Shown: positions 6,806 through 14,929, counted from the first letter of the stretch. The stretch is 15,408 nt of DNA from Bacteroidales bacterium UBA1199 (GCA_002309795.1 DBXZ01000016.1:530-15937), one strand, 5' to 3'. A program made the numbers and translations. The notes: generated from the letters alone by a model not told the origin.

Positions 6806-7453
6806 ATGGATACCAAGTTTAATACCTGTTTCTTTGAGCAGTATGCGCAGATCTCGCTCTCCGCTTTGCTGGGCAGTCGTTTCGACTGCCTGGTGAACCG
6901 GGACCGGCCGGACCTGCAGAGTGCAGGGGACCTTTCGCTTGGTATCGAAGTGACGCGCGCGATGGAGCAGAGCAAGCACGCACACCTGCAGATGCTGCAG
7001 GATGTCGCGGGGCTGACGCTGGCCGGCGGGGACGAAGAGATGGAACAGATCCTGGAGTCCGGATATGCTTTCGGCCTCGGCGGGGGGAAGTATGTCGGCG
7101 TCAAGGAACTGGCCTACTGGAACCTTGCGCTGCCCATGCGGCGTATCCTGGAGTGCAAGGTGTCCAAAGTCGGCAGCGGTTTCTACGGACATTTCGACCA
7201 GATGGGCCTGTTCGTGTTCAGCCGCGAGAACCTGGGCGAGCCTGAAGCCGTCAATGCGATGCGCTATACGATGCTCCTGCAGATCGGACAGGAGATCCGC
7301 TACAACCGCCTGTTCATCGCGGATGTGGACGACCTGTTCGTTTGCAACCTGGATGATGGACTCAAGGAGAGTTCGCGCCTTGTCCGCTACCCGATCACCC
7401 AGGAACAGCGGCGGTCCTTCTACGAAGAAGCCGTCCGCCGCCAGCAGGGTTGA
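6806..7453 (+). CDS. Hypothetical protein with a weak PD-(D/E)xK-like pattern
   Basis: A 215-residue soluble protein without signal peptide or membrane segment. I do not recognise a named family, though the opening 'FFEQYAQISLSALLG', then 'RPDLQ' and 'LGIEVTRAM', resembles uncharacterised proteins I have seen in Bacteroidetes and Firmicutes. E11, P35-D36 and E48-V-T50 fall in the order of a PD-(D/E)xK nuclease core, but the usual Lys is Thr. The fold is therefore a guess and activity would be doubtful. A glycine-rich stretch 'FGLGGGKYVG' lies at 89-98, and the C-terminus is charged and helical. It begins 13 nt after the carbonic anhydrase stop and is followed directly by the DUF4298 gene, which suggests an operon. 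Confidence 0.8.
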   Translation: MDTKFNTCFFEQYAQISLSALLGSRFDCLVNRDRPDLQSAGDLSLGIEVTRAMEQSKHAHLQMLQDVAGLTLAGGDEEMEQILESGYAFGLGGGKYVGVKELAYWNLALPMRRILECKVSKVGSGFYGHFDQMGLFVFSRENLGEPEAVNAMRYTMLLQIGQEIRYNRLFIADVDDLFVCNLDDGLKESSRLVRYPITQEQRRSFYEEAVRRQQG

Positions 7454-7470
7454 ATGACTCAGAAACCACG

Positions 7471-7773
7471 ATGATGAAAAAACAATCAGAACTGCTCCGG
7501 CGCGTCCGGGAGATGGAGAGACGCTTTGATGAACTCACCGCCAGGGTTGAGGAACTGGACACCGCCGTGTCTGCTTTTGAAGCCTCCAGACCGGACCTGG
7601 AAGCTCTCCGGGATTATCTGGAGTCCGGACAATGGCTGACCGACTACGAGTCGGATGAGGCCGGTGATATTCCGGCCGGAATCAAGCGTGGGGTTCTCTC
7701 CGAGGACGGATTGTATGACCTGCTCAGGCGGGTAGACGAGGTGGTCTCCCGGGTGCAGGGGCTCCTGTCATAA
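7471..7773 (+). CDS. DUF4298 domain-containing protein
   Basis: About 100 residues, starting MMKKQSELLRRVREMERRFD. I prefer the ATG at 7471 (7474 is equally possible) over a TTG at 7450 that overlaps the preceding gene's stop region. The first half, residues 5-55, is a heptad-rich helix, probably a coiled coil. The second half carries the DUF4298 signature: 'YLESGQWLTDYESDEAGDIP' then 'GVLSEDGLYDLL'. The function of the family is unknown. It sits 17 nt after the nuclease-like gene. The only features between it and the convergent deacylase gene are 4 bases (7774-7777), so the two transcripts must overlap. Confidence 0.88.
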   Translation: MMKKQSELLRRVREMERRFDELTARVEELDTAVSAFEASRPDLEALRDYLESGQWLTDYESDEAGDIPAGIKRGVLSEDGLYDLLRRVDEVVSRVQGLLS

Positions 7774-7777
7774 TTCT

Positions 7778-8311
7778 TTAGATAATTGTCGGCACAAAGG
7801 GAGTCTGCGGCAGCAGGCGCTCCAGCAGGTCGGCGGTGCGCAGGCGCATGTAGCAGGTGGTCGTGCCGTCTGTGCAGCCGTACCATTCGCTCTCGGTCAC
7901 ACTGCGGTCCATCACCAGGCGGAAAGTGTCCGGCGCGGCCGTCAGGCAGCTGAAAACGGTCGTGGCGCCAAGCACCGTACCGAGCCGTTCGTGCAAGGCG
8001 GCCTCCGGTGCAAAAGAGACCCGGGAGATCGAGAGGGCGGCCCCGAAATCCTTGGTGACGAAGGCTTTGTCACCGGGGGTCACGTACAGGTAGAAACAGG
8101 TCTGCTGGCGGTTGCAGAGCAGCAGGGTCTTGACGGTCTGCACATGCAAGGCGGCGTCGATGGCGGCACAGTCGTCCATTGTCACGGCCGGGTCGTTGTC
8201 AATGCGCTCGAATGGGATCCCGAGCCGCTGCAGGGCGGCGTATACTTCCCGCTCCAGCGGGGTGCGGAATTCCGTCGGCGGCGTAGTGTATATTTCGCTG
8301 GTCCAGATCAT
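7778..8311 (-). CDS. PrdX/YbaK-like aminoacyl-tRNA deacylase family protein
   Basis: A 177-residue protein of the prolyl-tRNA-synthetase-associated/YbaK domain family. The ATG at 8311 (MIWTSEIYTTPP) is 6 nt past the -7 box; an upstream in-frame TTG would lie inside that box. Family landmarks are 'YAALQRLGIPFERIDNDPAVTMDD', the central 'TVKTLLLCNRQQTCFYLYVTPGDK' with the conserved Lys, and the late 'FRLVMDRSVTESEWYGC' segment. Characterised relatives hydrolyse mischarged tRNA, mainly Ala-tRNA(Pro), in trans. The common family motifs GxxSPF and 'HP..NT' near the end are replaced here by 'GATTVF' and 'GCTDGTTT', so substrate specificity may differ. Transcribed alone. Confidence 0.85.
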   Translation of the reverse strand: MIWTSEIYTTPPTEFRTPLEREVYAALQRLGIPFERIDNDPAVTMDDCAAIDAALHVQTVKTLLLCNRQQTCFYLYVTPGDKAFVTKDFGAALSISRVSFAPEAALHERLGTVLGATTVFSCLTAAPDTFRLVMDRSVTESEWYGCTDGTTTCYMRLRTADLLERLLPQTPFVPTII

Positions 8312-8317
8312 TTCGTG

Positions 8318-8325
8318 CAAAGATA
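8318..8325 (-). promoter_or_regulatory. -7 promoter element for the PrdX-like gene
   Basis: TATCTTTG on the minus strand. The ATG follows after six bases (CACGAA), the same gap as at the GT2 gene, implying a leaderless transcript. Confidence 0.65.
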
Positions 8326-8348
8326 GTCAAATCCTTGATAAAGATTTC

Positions 8349-8356
8349 TATCTTTG
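8349..8356 (+). promoter_or_regulatory. -7 promoter element for the rhodanese-thioredoxin gene
   Basis: TATCTTTG on the plus strand, 27 nt before the ATG at 8384. It is divergent from an identical box on the other strand 23 bp away. Confidence 0.6.
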
Positions 8357-8383
8357 TGTGGTACTTAAGTCACCCCAATACGT

Positions 8384-9262
8384 ATGAAACAATTAACGAT
8401 TCTCGCCACGCTGCTGGCCATGCTGACCGGCTGCGACAAGTTCACCAACCTGGATGCTGATGCTTTCGAGGCCCTGCTGGGCGAGGGACAGGTGTGCCTG
8501 CTGGATGTCCGTACGCCGGAAGAGTATGCCGCCGGGGCGCTGCCCGGTGCGGCCAATGCCGACTGGAATGCGCAGGATTTCCTGCAGCAGGTGGCGCAGC
8601 TCTGCCCCCAGGACAAACCCGTGGCTGTCTACTGCCGCACCGGGCGTCGAAGCGCCGCAGCTGCTTCGGCCCTTGTCAAGGCCGGCTATACCGTCTATAA
8701 CCTGCTGGGCGGCTATGAGGGGTGGTCCGTTGCCGGGAAGGAGACCCTCACGGATGACGAGGACCGTCAGTATGCGTCCACGATGTTCCCGCAGGGGACG
8801 GAGGTTCCTGATTTCACGCTGAACGACTTGGAAGGCCGTCCGGTGAGCCTGTCGGACTTCCGCGGCAAGACGGTGGTGCTGGTTTTCTGGGCTTCCTGGT
8901 GTCCGGATTGCCGGGCGGAGATCCCCGAACTGAAGGAGATGCAGGACGCGGCGGACCCCGACAAAGTGGTCTTCGTGTCCGTGTCTTTCGACCGGACGCT
9001 TGAGGCGCTCAAAACCTTTGTTGCCGACCAGCAGCTCGGAGGCGTGCAGCTCTTCGATCCGGCCGGCAAGAAGGATTCCGAGGTCGGCGCTGCTTTCGGC
9101 ATCAAGTGGATCCCGTCGCTGTATGTGATTAGTCCCGAAGGCAAGGTGGTCCTGAGGACCGTCCTGGCCGGGAAGGTGGCCGCCGTGCTCAAGGGCAAGA
9201 GCCCCGCCGGCATCAGGTTCAATCTGGGCCAGCTCTGCTCGGATGAGTATTGCGCACAATAA
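8384..9262 (+). CDS. Rhodanese-thioredoxin (TlpA-like) fusion lipoprotein
   Basis: A 292-residue protein. The lipobox 'MLTGC' puts the lipidated Cys at 17, so it should be an envelope-anchored periplasmic-facing protein. Residues 24-118 are a rhodanese domain ('LLDVRTPEEY', active-site loop C84-R-T-G-R-R-S, then 'GGYEGW'). Residues 138-265 are an AhpC-TSA/TlpA thioredoxin fold with W-C173-P-D-C176, 'VSFDRTLEAL' and the cis-Pro region 'IKWIPSLYVI'. Rhodaneses carry persulfide sulfur or serve as Cys-based sensors, and TlpA-like domains reduce or exchange disulfides; joining them suggests envelope thiol or sulfane-sulfur handling. Two more Cys lie in the C-terminal tail ('LCSDEYC'). The PL10-CE8 gene starts 21 nt downstream, so co-transcription is possible, though a shared role is not evident. 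Confidence 0.92.
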   Translation: MKQLTILATLLAMLTGCDKFTNLDADAFEALLGEGQVCLLDVRTPEEYAAGALPGAANADWNAQDFLQQVAQLCPQDKPVAVYCRTGRRSAAAASALVKAGYTVYNLLGGYEGWSVAGKETLTDDEDRQYASTMFPQGTEVPDFTLNDLEGRPVSLSDFRGKTVVLVFWASWCPDCRAEIPELKEMQDAADPDKVVFVSVSFDRTLEALKTFVADQQLGGVQLFDPAGKKDSEVGAAFGIKWIPSLYVISPEGKVVLRTVLAGKVAAVLKGKSPAGIRFNLGQLCSDEYCAQ

Positions 9263-9283
9263 TAACGTTTAACTGAGTTCGCC

Positions 9284-11377
9284 ATGCATTTCCGCTCCCG
9301 TTCTGCAGCGTTTACCGCCCTCCTCCTTCTTTTCAGTTCCCTGGCCTATGCCCAGGGTTTCGGCCTTCGGGCGACCGATCCTGCCTTCTTCCGGACGGAG
9401 GATGCCTTGCGGATCGGAGACCAGGTGCTCGCGTACCAGCGCGTGACGGGCGGCTGGCCCAAGAACATCGACATGGCCGCCCGCCTGACGGATGCCGAAC
9501 TGGCGCGGGTGCAGGCGGAGAAGTCCCGTACGGACGATTCGACCATCGACAACAACGCCACCACCATGCAGATGGTCTACCTGGCGCGCCTCTGGCAGGC
9601 CACGCACCAGGAGCGCTTCCGCGCCGGATTCGTGGCGGCCGTGGAGTACCTGCTCTCCGGGCAGTACGACAATGGCGGCTGGCCGCAGTTCTGGCCGGAG
9701 AAGTCCGGCTACCAGCTGCATATCACCTACAACGACAATGCAATCGTCAATACCCTCGAACTCTTCCGCGACATCTATTCCGGGAAGGATCCCTACGGGG
9801 GAGAACTGACGGATCCCGCTTTGCGGGAACGCCTGCGCAAGGCTTTTGACAAGGGCATCGAATGCATCCTCAACACGCAGATCCTCAAGGACGGCAAGCC
9901 GTCCGTCTGGTGCCAGCAACATGACCGGGAAACGCTCCTGCCGGCTCCGGCGCGCGCGTTCGAGCTGCCTTCCTACTGCTCCGCCGAGAGCGCCGGCATC
10001 GTCCGCCTGCTGATGACGCTTCCGGACCCGGACGCCCGCGTCAAGCGCGCCGTACACGGGGCCATGCAGTGGTTCGACACCTACAAACTGACCGGCTTGC
10101 GCGTGGAGCGCACTTTTGAGAACGGCGTGCGCAATACGCGGCTCGTCGAGGACCCGGCTGCGCAGCCGCTTTGGGGCCGTTTCTATGACCTCAAATACTG
10201 CGAACCCTATGTCTGCGACCGAGACGGCATCGCCCGCCGCCGGCTGGAGGAGATCGGTCCAGAGCGCCGCAACGGCTACAGCTGGTACAACTCCAATGCG
10301 GCACAGCTCTATCCGCTCTATGAGGCCTGGGCGGACCATTATGACCCGAAGGGGAAGGTCCGCATCAGCCTCTCCACGCCCGGTGCCAACCGGAACGGTA
10401 CCGTCGAGATGTTCCGCCGACCGGTCATCGACCGCCGTGACTTCGACGCCGTGGTGCTGCCCGGCCAGAGCATCCAGGCTGCCATCGAACAGGCTCCCGC
10501 CGTACCGGCAGAACCTTTCAAGATTCTGATCCTCAAGGGTAATTACAATGAGAAGGTCATCATCGACCGGCCGAATATCGTGCTGGTGGGCGAGGACCGC
10601 GACGAGACCGTCCTCACCTATGCTGAGTTGTCCTCCAAGCGGACAGTCCGCTCCTACAAGGGCAAGGAAGTCGGTAACGGCGTGATCGTATTGCAGGAAG
10701 GGGCGGACGACTGTGTCATCAGCGGCCTGACCGTCTACAACAATTACGGCACGACGGTGGAGGAGACGACTTCCCACCAGATGGCCATCTTCGGCCGCGC
10801 TACACGCACGATCGTGATCAACTGCCACGTCTGGGCCGACGGCAACGACGCCCTGTCCCTCTGGGCGCCGGGCGGCGACGGGATGTACTACCATGCCGAC
10901 CTCGACCTGCGCTGCCGGGGCGTGGACTTCCTGTGCCCGCGCGGCTGGTGCTACGCTACCCGCTGCTCCTTCTACGGCGACGGCAAGGCAATGATCTGGC
11001 ATGACGGCCGGGGCGACCGCAACAAGAAACTCGTGATCACCAACTCCTCCTTCGATGCCGCTTCGCCGACCCTGCTGGGCCGCTACCACCATGATGCCCA
11101 GTTCTACATCGCCAACAGCACGATGTCGAAGAATGTCATCGACGGCAATATCCACTACGCCTACTCCGACCAGGTGCTGGATCCCTGCGAGTGGGGCCTG
11201 CGCGTCTATTATATCTCATGTACGCGCGAGGGTGGCCACAGCGGCTGGCTGCGCAACAACGCAGACCAGGCCCCCGGCAATCCGCAGTACTATACCCTCA
11301 CGGCCTTATGGACCTTTGGCAATAAATGGGATCCGGAGCAGCGTATCCGTGACCTGTGGTACGTGCTCGCGTATTGA
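9284..11377 (+). CDS. PL10 pectate lyase - CE8 pectin methylesterase fusion
   Basis: A 697-residue secreted protein with a signal peptide (about 23 residues, cut after 'AYA'). Residues about 30-355 are PL10: 'TGGWPKNIDM' at 55-64, 'TIDNNATTMQM' at 87-97, 'GGWPQFWP' at 131-138 and 'ITYNDNAIVN' at 147-156. Residues about 385-697 are a CE8 pectinesterase beta-helix: 'GNYNEKV' near 419, 'HQMAIFG' at 498, 'GNDAL' at 520, 'GVDFLCPRG' at 546 and 'LLGRYHHDA' at 597. By family knowledge D522, D548 and R600 would be the catalytic Asp pair and Arg. The usual QDT is ND-A here. CE8 removes methyl esters from homogalacturonan and PL10 then cleaves the exposed polygalacturonate, so the fusion couples consecutive steps. 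It converges on the porin-like gene after 13 nt. Confidence 0.93.
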   Translation: MHFRSRSAAFTALLLLFSSLAYAQGFGLRATDPAFFRTEDALRIGDQVLAYQRVTGGWPKNIDMAARLTDAELARVQAEKSRTDDSTIDNNATTMQMVYLARLWQATHQERFRAGFVAAVEYLLSGQYDNGGWPQFWPEKSGYQLHITYNDNAIVNTLELFRDIYSGKDPYGGELTDPALRERLRKAFDKGIECILNTQILKDGKPSVWCQQHDRETLLPAPARAFELPSYCSAESAGIVRLLMTLPDPDARVKRAVHGAMQWFDTYKLTGLRVERTFENGVRNTRLVEDPAAQPLWGRFYDLKYCEPYVCDRDGIARRRLEEIGPERRNGYSWYNSNAAQLYPLYEAWADHYDPKGKVRISLSTPGANRNGTVEMFRRPVIDRRDFDAVVLPGQSIQAAIEQAPAVPAEPFKILILKGNYNEKVIIDRPNIVLVGEDRDETVLTYAELSSKRTVRSYKGKEVGNGVIVLQEGADDCVISGLTVYNNYGTTVEETTSHQMAIFGRATRTIVINCHVWADGNDALSLWAPGGDGMYYHADLDLRCRGVDFLCPRGWCYATRCSFYGDGKAMIWHDGRGDRNKKLVITNSSFDAASPTLLGRYHHDAQFYIANSTMSKNVIDGNIHYAYSDQVLDPCEWGLRVYYISCTREGGHSGWLRNNADQAPGNPQYYTLTALWTFGNKWDPEQRIRDLWYVLAY

Positions 11378-11390
11378 CAGGAGCAGGCTC

Positions 11391-12392
11391 TTACTTGGCG
11401 ATCACGTCTAAGCGCCAGGTGATCCCGATATCGAAATTGTCCACGCCGATCGTACTGCTCTTGAAGTAGACGGCGTGCAGGCGCAGCCGGTCGCGGTTGG
11501 GCAGCGGGAAGAACTCGACGCCGCAGCCGCCGTAGATGTTCTTCGTGCCCGGCGCGACGGCGAGGTCCAGCGGGCGGCCCAGCGCGTCGACATTCTCCTC
11601 CGCGTTGCTCTCGTAACCGACCTTGGTGCAAAGGTTCCATTTGCCGATGCTCCAGATGATCTTGGTGATCAGCGTATAATCGGAGAAGAACCGCTGCTGG
11701 CCGGCACCTGCGCGGTTCATCAGGTCGAAGTCGACGGCAAGGCCGCCGAAGACGAGGTGGTTGCCCAGGGAGATGTAATTGATGGCGCGGCGGTACTCAT
11801 CCTGGACGAAGTTGACACTCCAGATGGTATGCCACCAGGGGGCGAAATGACCGTTCCAGGCGAAGTTGTAGGCGTAGAGGTTCTGGAAACCCAGGGAGAG
11901 GGGAGAGTTGCAGACCTGGAAAGCGAAAGCCTGTCCCGGTGCGAAACTATACTCGGCGCTGGCACCGAAAGAGAAACCCTGGTAAAGGTTGTTGCAAAAA
12001 TTGCTGTAGTAGTAGACATCGATTGGGACGGCATCGAACTCATAGCCACCGATCATCACCGCGCTCTTGCCCACGGTGAAGGACCAGCGGGACGTGGCCT
12101 GCCAGCGGAGATACAGGAAATCCGTGGCGTTGAACATGTTGCGCTCGTCGAAAACTTTTTTGTTAAGCCGCTGGCGGATGCGGAAATCCAGCTTGTCGGT
12201 CAATGTGCCGCGGACGTTGAGGTTGAAGTGGTCGCCGGTGAACTGGCTGTAATACTTCCCGTCGTTCACCTCCTGGTGGAAGGAGGCACGGGTATCGAAA
12301 TACAGTTGCGTGATGGTCGGCTGCGCGGTAGCGCTTGCGCAGAGCAACGCGAATGCCGGGAAGAGGAGATGGGTCAGTCTCAATTTTTTCAT
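11391..12392 (-). CDS. Outer-membrane porin-like beta-barrel (OprO/OprP-type)
   Basis: A 333-residue protein with a clear signal peptide ([20 protein letters not shown], then ATAQ). The rest is alternating aromatic/polar strands with '[21 protein letters not shown]', '[18 protein letters not shown]', '[16 protein letters not shown]' and '[13 protein letters not shown]'. This pattern is typical of the phosphate-selective porin (Porin_O_P) type annotated widely in Bacteroidetes. It is a little shorter than common members (about 370-400) and ends in Ile-Ala-Lys rather than the usual terminal aromatic residue. It probably forms a passive outer-membrane channel, and phosphate specificity should not be assumed. 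The gene is divergent from GH95 across 75 bp. On the minus strand, 12413-12420 reads TATTTTTA, one mismatch from the -7 consensus, as a possible promoter. Confidence 0.85.
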   Translation of the reverse strand: MKKLRLTHLLFPAFALLCASATAQPTITQLYFDTRASFHQEVNDGKYYSQFTGDHFNLNVRGTLTDKLDFRIRQRLNKKVFDERNMFNATDFLYLRWQATSRWSFTVGKSAVMIGGYEFDAVPIDVYYYSNFCNNLYQGFSFGASAEYSFAPGQAFAFQVCNSPLSLGFQNLYAYNFAWNGHFAPWWHTIWSVNFVQDEYRRAINYISLGNHLVFGGLAVDFDLMNRAGAGQQRFFSDYTLITKIIWSIGKWNLCTKVGYESNAEENVDALGRPLDLAVAPGTKNIYGGCGVEFFPLPNRDRLRLHAVYFKSSTIGVDNFDIGITWRLDVIAK

Positions 12393-12441
12393 CGGTTATC
12401 AGAATGGCGGGATAAAAATAGCAAAAAAAACGGCGAATGTG

Positions 12442-12449
12442 TATATTTG
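12442..12449 (+). promoter_or_regulatory. -7 promoter element for the GH95 gene
   Basis: TATATTTG, 18 nt before the ATG at 12468, in the short intergenic gap divergent from the porin-like gene. Confidence 0.65.
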
Positions 12450-12467
12450 TTGAAAAGCCTGGTAGAT

Positions 12468-14789
12468 ATGGACAAGAATTTTGCATGGTTGCTTGCCTGC
12501 ATGCTGACTGTGGTCGGATGCGCGCCCCACATGGATCTGGTGTTGCGATTTGACCACCCCGCGACCTGCCTGGAAGAAGCGCTTCCCCTGGGCAACGGGC
12601 GAATGGGCGCGTTGATCTATGGTAATACCGATGCGGAAAGGATTTCCTTGAATGATATAACTTTATGGTCTGGAGAACCGGACCGCGGCGCGGCGCATCC
12701 CGACTTGCAGGACGGTTTGGGCGCCGACGCCGCAGAGACGATCCCGTTGATCCGGGAGGCGCTTGCGCGGGAAGATTACGCGGAGGCAGAGCGTCTCCAG
12801 CGTCATGTTCAAGGGCATTTCAGCGAATCCTATCTGCCTTTGGGCAACTTGTGGATTGACCATGGCCAAGTCGGGACCGTTACCGAATACACCCGTACGC
12901 TGGACCTGGCTGATGCCCGGGCCCGGATCTCCTACCTGCGTGACGGCCAGCCGTACGAGGCGGAATATTTCATGTCGGCGCCGGATTCCGTGCTCGTGGT
13001 GCGGATGCACAGCGATGCCGGGATCCGCGCCCGGATCCGGCTGGAGTCGCCGCTTCCTGCCGCGGTGACCGCTTCGGGAAACTCCCTGGTGATGGACGGC
13101 TATGCTCCCTGGCATGCCTATCCGGGTTACTATAAGCAAGGTGAAGGCCAGATGTGGTATGATCCCGACAGGGGCATCCATTTCCGAACCGTCGTCTCTG
13201 TCCTGCATACGGGCGGATCCGTCGGGCAGGAAGGGGAGCAACTCATCGTGGATGGATGCACGGAAGTGGTATTGAAACTGGTCAATTCGACCAGTTTCAA
13301 CGGCTATGACAAAGATCCCGTACGCGAGGGAAAGCCGTACCGGGAACTGGCCGATGCGAATGCGGCCCGGGTTTTCGAGATGGACTACGGCGAACTGCTT
13401 CGCCGTCATGAGGAGGACTACCGCTCGTTGTTCGATGGTGTGACTCTGGACCTGGGGCGGACCGATGCTGACCTGAAGGCCCTGCCGACCGATGAGCAGT
13501 TGAAGCGGTACGCCGACGGGGAGCAACCCAATCCGGAACTGGAGGCGTTGTATTTCCAGTTCGGCCGTTATCTGCTGATTTCATCCTCCCGTACGCCCGG
13601 CGTCCCCGCCAACCTGCAGGGATTGTGGAGCGAGAGCATGGATCCGCCGTGGAGTTGCAATTACACGATCAATATCAACCTGGAAGAAAACTACTGGCCG
13701 GCCGAGGTAGTCGGTCTCGGGGCTCTTCATGAGACTTTGCTTGATTTTATCCACAATCTGTCGCAGACAGGCCGCCGGTCTGCTTCCTATTATTATGGAG
13801 CATCCAGAGGCTGGAATGCCGGGCACAATTCCGATATCTGGGCGATGAGCTGCCCGGTCGGCCTGGGCACCGGCAGCCCTTCGTGGGCGAACTGGGCCAT
13901 GGGCGGAGCCTGGCTTTCCACACACATCTGGGAGCATTGGCTTTTCAGCCGTGACCGGAAGCGATTGGAGCGGGACTATCCTGTCCTTCGCGATGCGGCG
14001 CTGTTTTGCATGGATTGGCTGGTGGAAAAGGACGGGGAGTTGATCACCTCACCCAGTACATCGCCGGAGAATCTGTATATCGGTCCGGACGGCCGCCCGG
14101 GAGCTACCCTATATGGTGCTACCTCTGACCTTGCCATTATCCGGGAATGCCTGACAGATGCTGTTGCCGCTGCGCAGGAACTCGGCGTGGATGATGATTT
14201 CGTCCGGGAGGCAAAGGACAAACTGGACCGTCTGCGCCCCTATCAGGTGGATTCTGCCGGGAAGTTGCGCGAGTGGTACCATGATTGGGCGGACCAGGAG
14301 CCGACACACCGTCACCAGAGTCATCTGGTCGGGGTGTATCCTGGCCACCAGATTTCCGACGGCTCGCTGGCGGACGCCGTCCTGAAGACCTTGGAAATTC
14401 GCGGATTCGAGACGACTGGCTGGAGCTGCGGCTGGCGTATCGATCTTTATGCCCGTCTGGGGGAAGGGGAGAAGGCGTACCGGATGCTCCGGCAATTGCT
14501 CCGTTATGTCAATCCTCGTCCCGGATCTTTGGATTATCAGGGTGGCGGCGGGTCATATCCCAATCTTTTCGATGCCCATCCGCCCTTCCAGATCGACGGC
14601 AATTTCGGCGGTTGCGCCGGCATAGCGGAGATGCTCCTTCAGTCGGATGCCGACGGCTCCATCCGGCCCCTTCCGGCTCTGCCGGCCGCTTGGCCGGATG
14701 GCCGCGTGACCGGTCTGCGCACCCGCAGCGGGCAGCGCGTGGACCTTGTCTGGCGCAAGGGGCAAGTACGTCGCATGCGGGTCCGGTAA
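12468..14789 (+). CDS. GH95 alpha-L-fucosidase/alpha-L-galactosidase lipoprotein
   Basis: A 773-residue protein. The ATG at 12468 gives a lipoprotein signal 'MLTVVGC' with Cys18 and fits the promoter; the in-frame upstream reading is antisense to the porin-like gene and is not used. GH95 opens with '[15 protein letters not shown]' at 38-52 and '[15 protein letters not shown]'. The (alpha/alpha)6 catalytic domain holds '[13 protein letters not shown]' at 383-395, 'INININ'-type N402/N404 before 'NYWPAE', E534 in 'SPSTSPEN' and D710 in 'FQIDGNFGG'. Against Bifidobacterium AfcA, as I recall its numbering, these match N421/N423, acid E566 and D766. The enzyme inverts and removes terminal alpha-L-fucose or alpha-L-galactose from plant or host glycans at the cell envelope. 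Residue 400 is Thr where AfcA has His419, which may favour L-galactose. Confidence 0.94.
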   Translation: MDKNFAWLLACMLTVVGCAPHMDLVLRFDHPATCLEEALPLGNGRMGALIYGNTDAERISLNDITLWSGEPDRGAAHPDLQDGLGADAAETIPLIREALAREDYAEAERLQRHVQGHFSESYLPLGNLWIDHGQVGTVTEYTRTLDLADARARISYLRDGQPYEAEYFMSAPDSVLVVRMHSDAGIRARIRLESPLPAAVTASGNSLVMDGYAPWHAYPGYYKQGEGQMWYDPDRGIHFRTVVSVLHTGGSVGQEGEQLIVDGCTEVVLKLVNSTSFNGYDKDPVREGKPYRELADANAARVFEMDYGELLRRHEEDYRSLFDGVTLDLGRTDADLKALPTDEQLKRYADGEQPNPELEALYFQFGRYLLISSSRTPGVPANLQGLWSESMDPPWSCNYTININLEENYWPAEVVGLGALHETLLDFIHNLSQTGRRSASYYYGASRGWNAGHNSDIWAMSCPVGLGTGSPSWANWAMGGAWLSTHIWEHWLFSRDRKRLERDYPVLRDAALFCMDWLVEKDGELITSPSTSPENLYIGPDGRPGATLYGATSDLAIIRECLTDAVAAAQELGVDDDFVREAKDKLDRLRPYQVDSAGKLREWYHDWADQEPTHRHQSHLVGVYPGHQISDGSLADAVLKTLEIRGFETTGWSCGWRIDLYARLGEGEKAYRMLRQLLRYVNPRPGSLDYQGGGGSYPNLFDAHPPFQIDGNFGGCAGIAEMLLQSDADGSIRPLPALPAAWPDGRVTGLRTRSGQRVDLVWRKGQVRRMRVR

Positions 14790-14883
14790 TCAAGGTATAA
14801 TTCACATTTTCGGTTGATTGCAGACCGCCTGGTTTCCTGCCAACTTCTGGCCCTGACTGGTATCTAAACCATGCGTTGCGGAG

Positions 14884-14929
14884 GGGGCTGCAAATAATCG
14901 CCTTCTGGATGGTGTCTGGCTGCAGCCCC
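14884..14929. repeat. 9-bp perfect inverted repeat with 28-nt spacer
   Basis: GGGGCTGCA at 14884-14892 and TGCAGCCCC at 14921-14929 are exact reverse complements. The spacer shows no further strong pairing and no T-run follows, so a terminator for GH95 is unlikely. It lies 95 nt after the GH95 stop. Confidence 0.5.

Noticed and set aside
9269..11155. 628-codon minus-strand open frame opposite PL10-CE8
   Set aside because: It shadows a clear two-domain enzyme; no motif, no -7 element, and composition typical of antisense GC-rich frames.
11475..12467. In-frame upstream extension of GH95, giving a product of about 1100 residues
   Set aside because: It is antisense to the signal-peptide-bearing porin-like gene. 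GH95 has its own promoter and lipoprotein signal at 12468.
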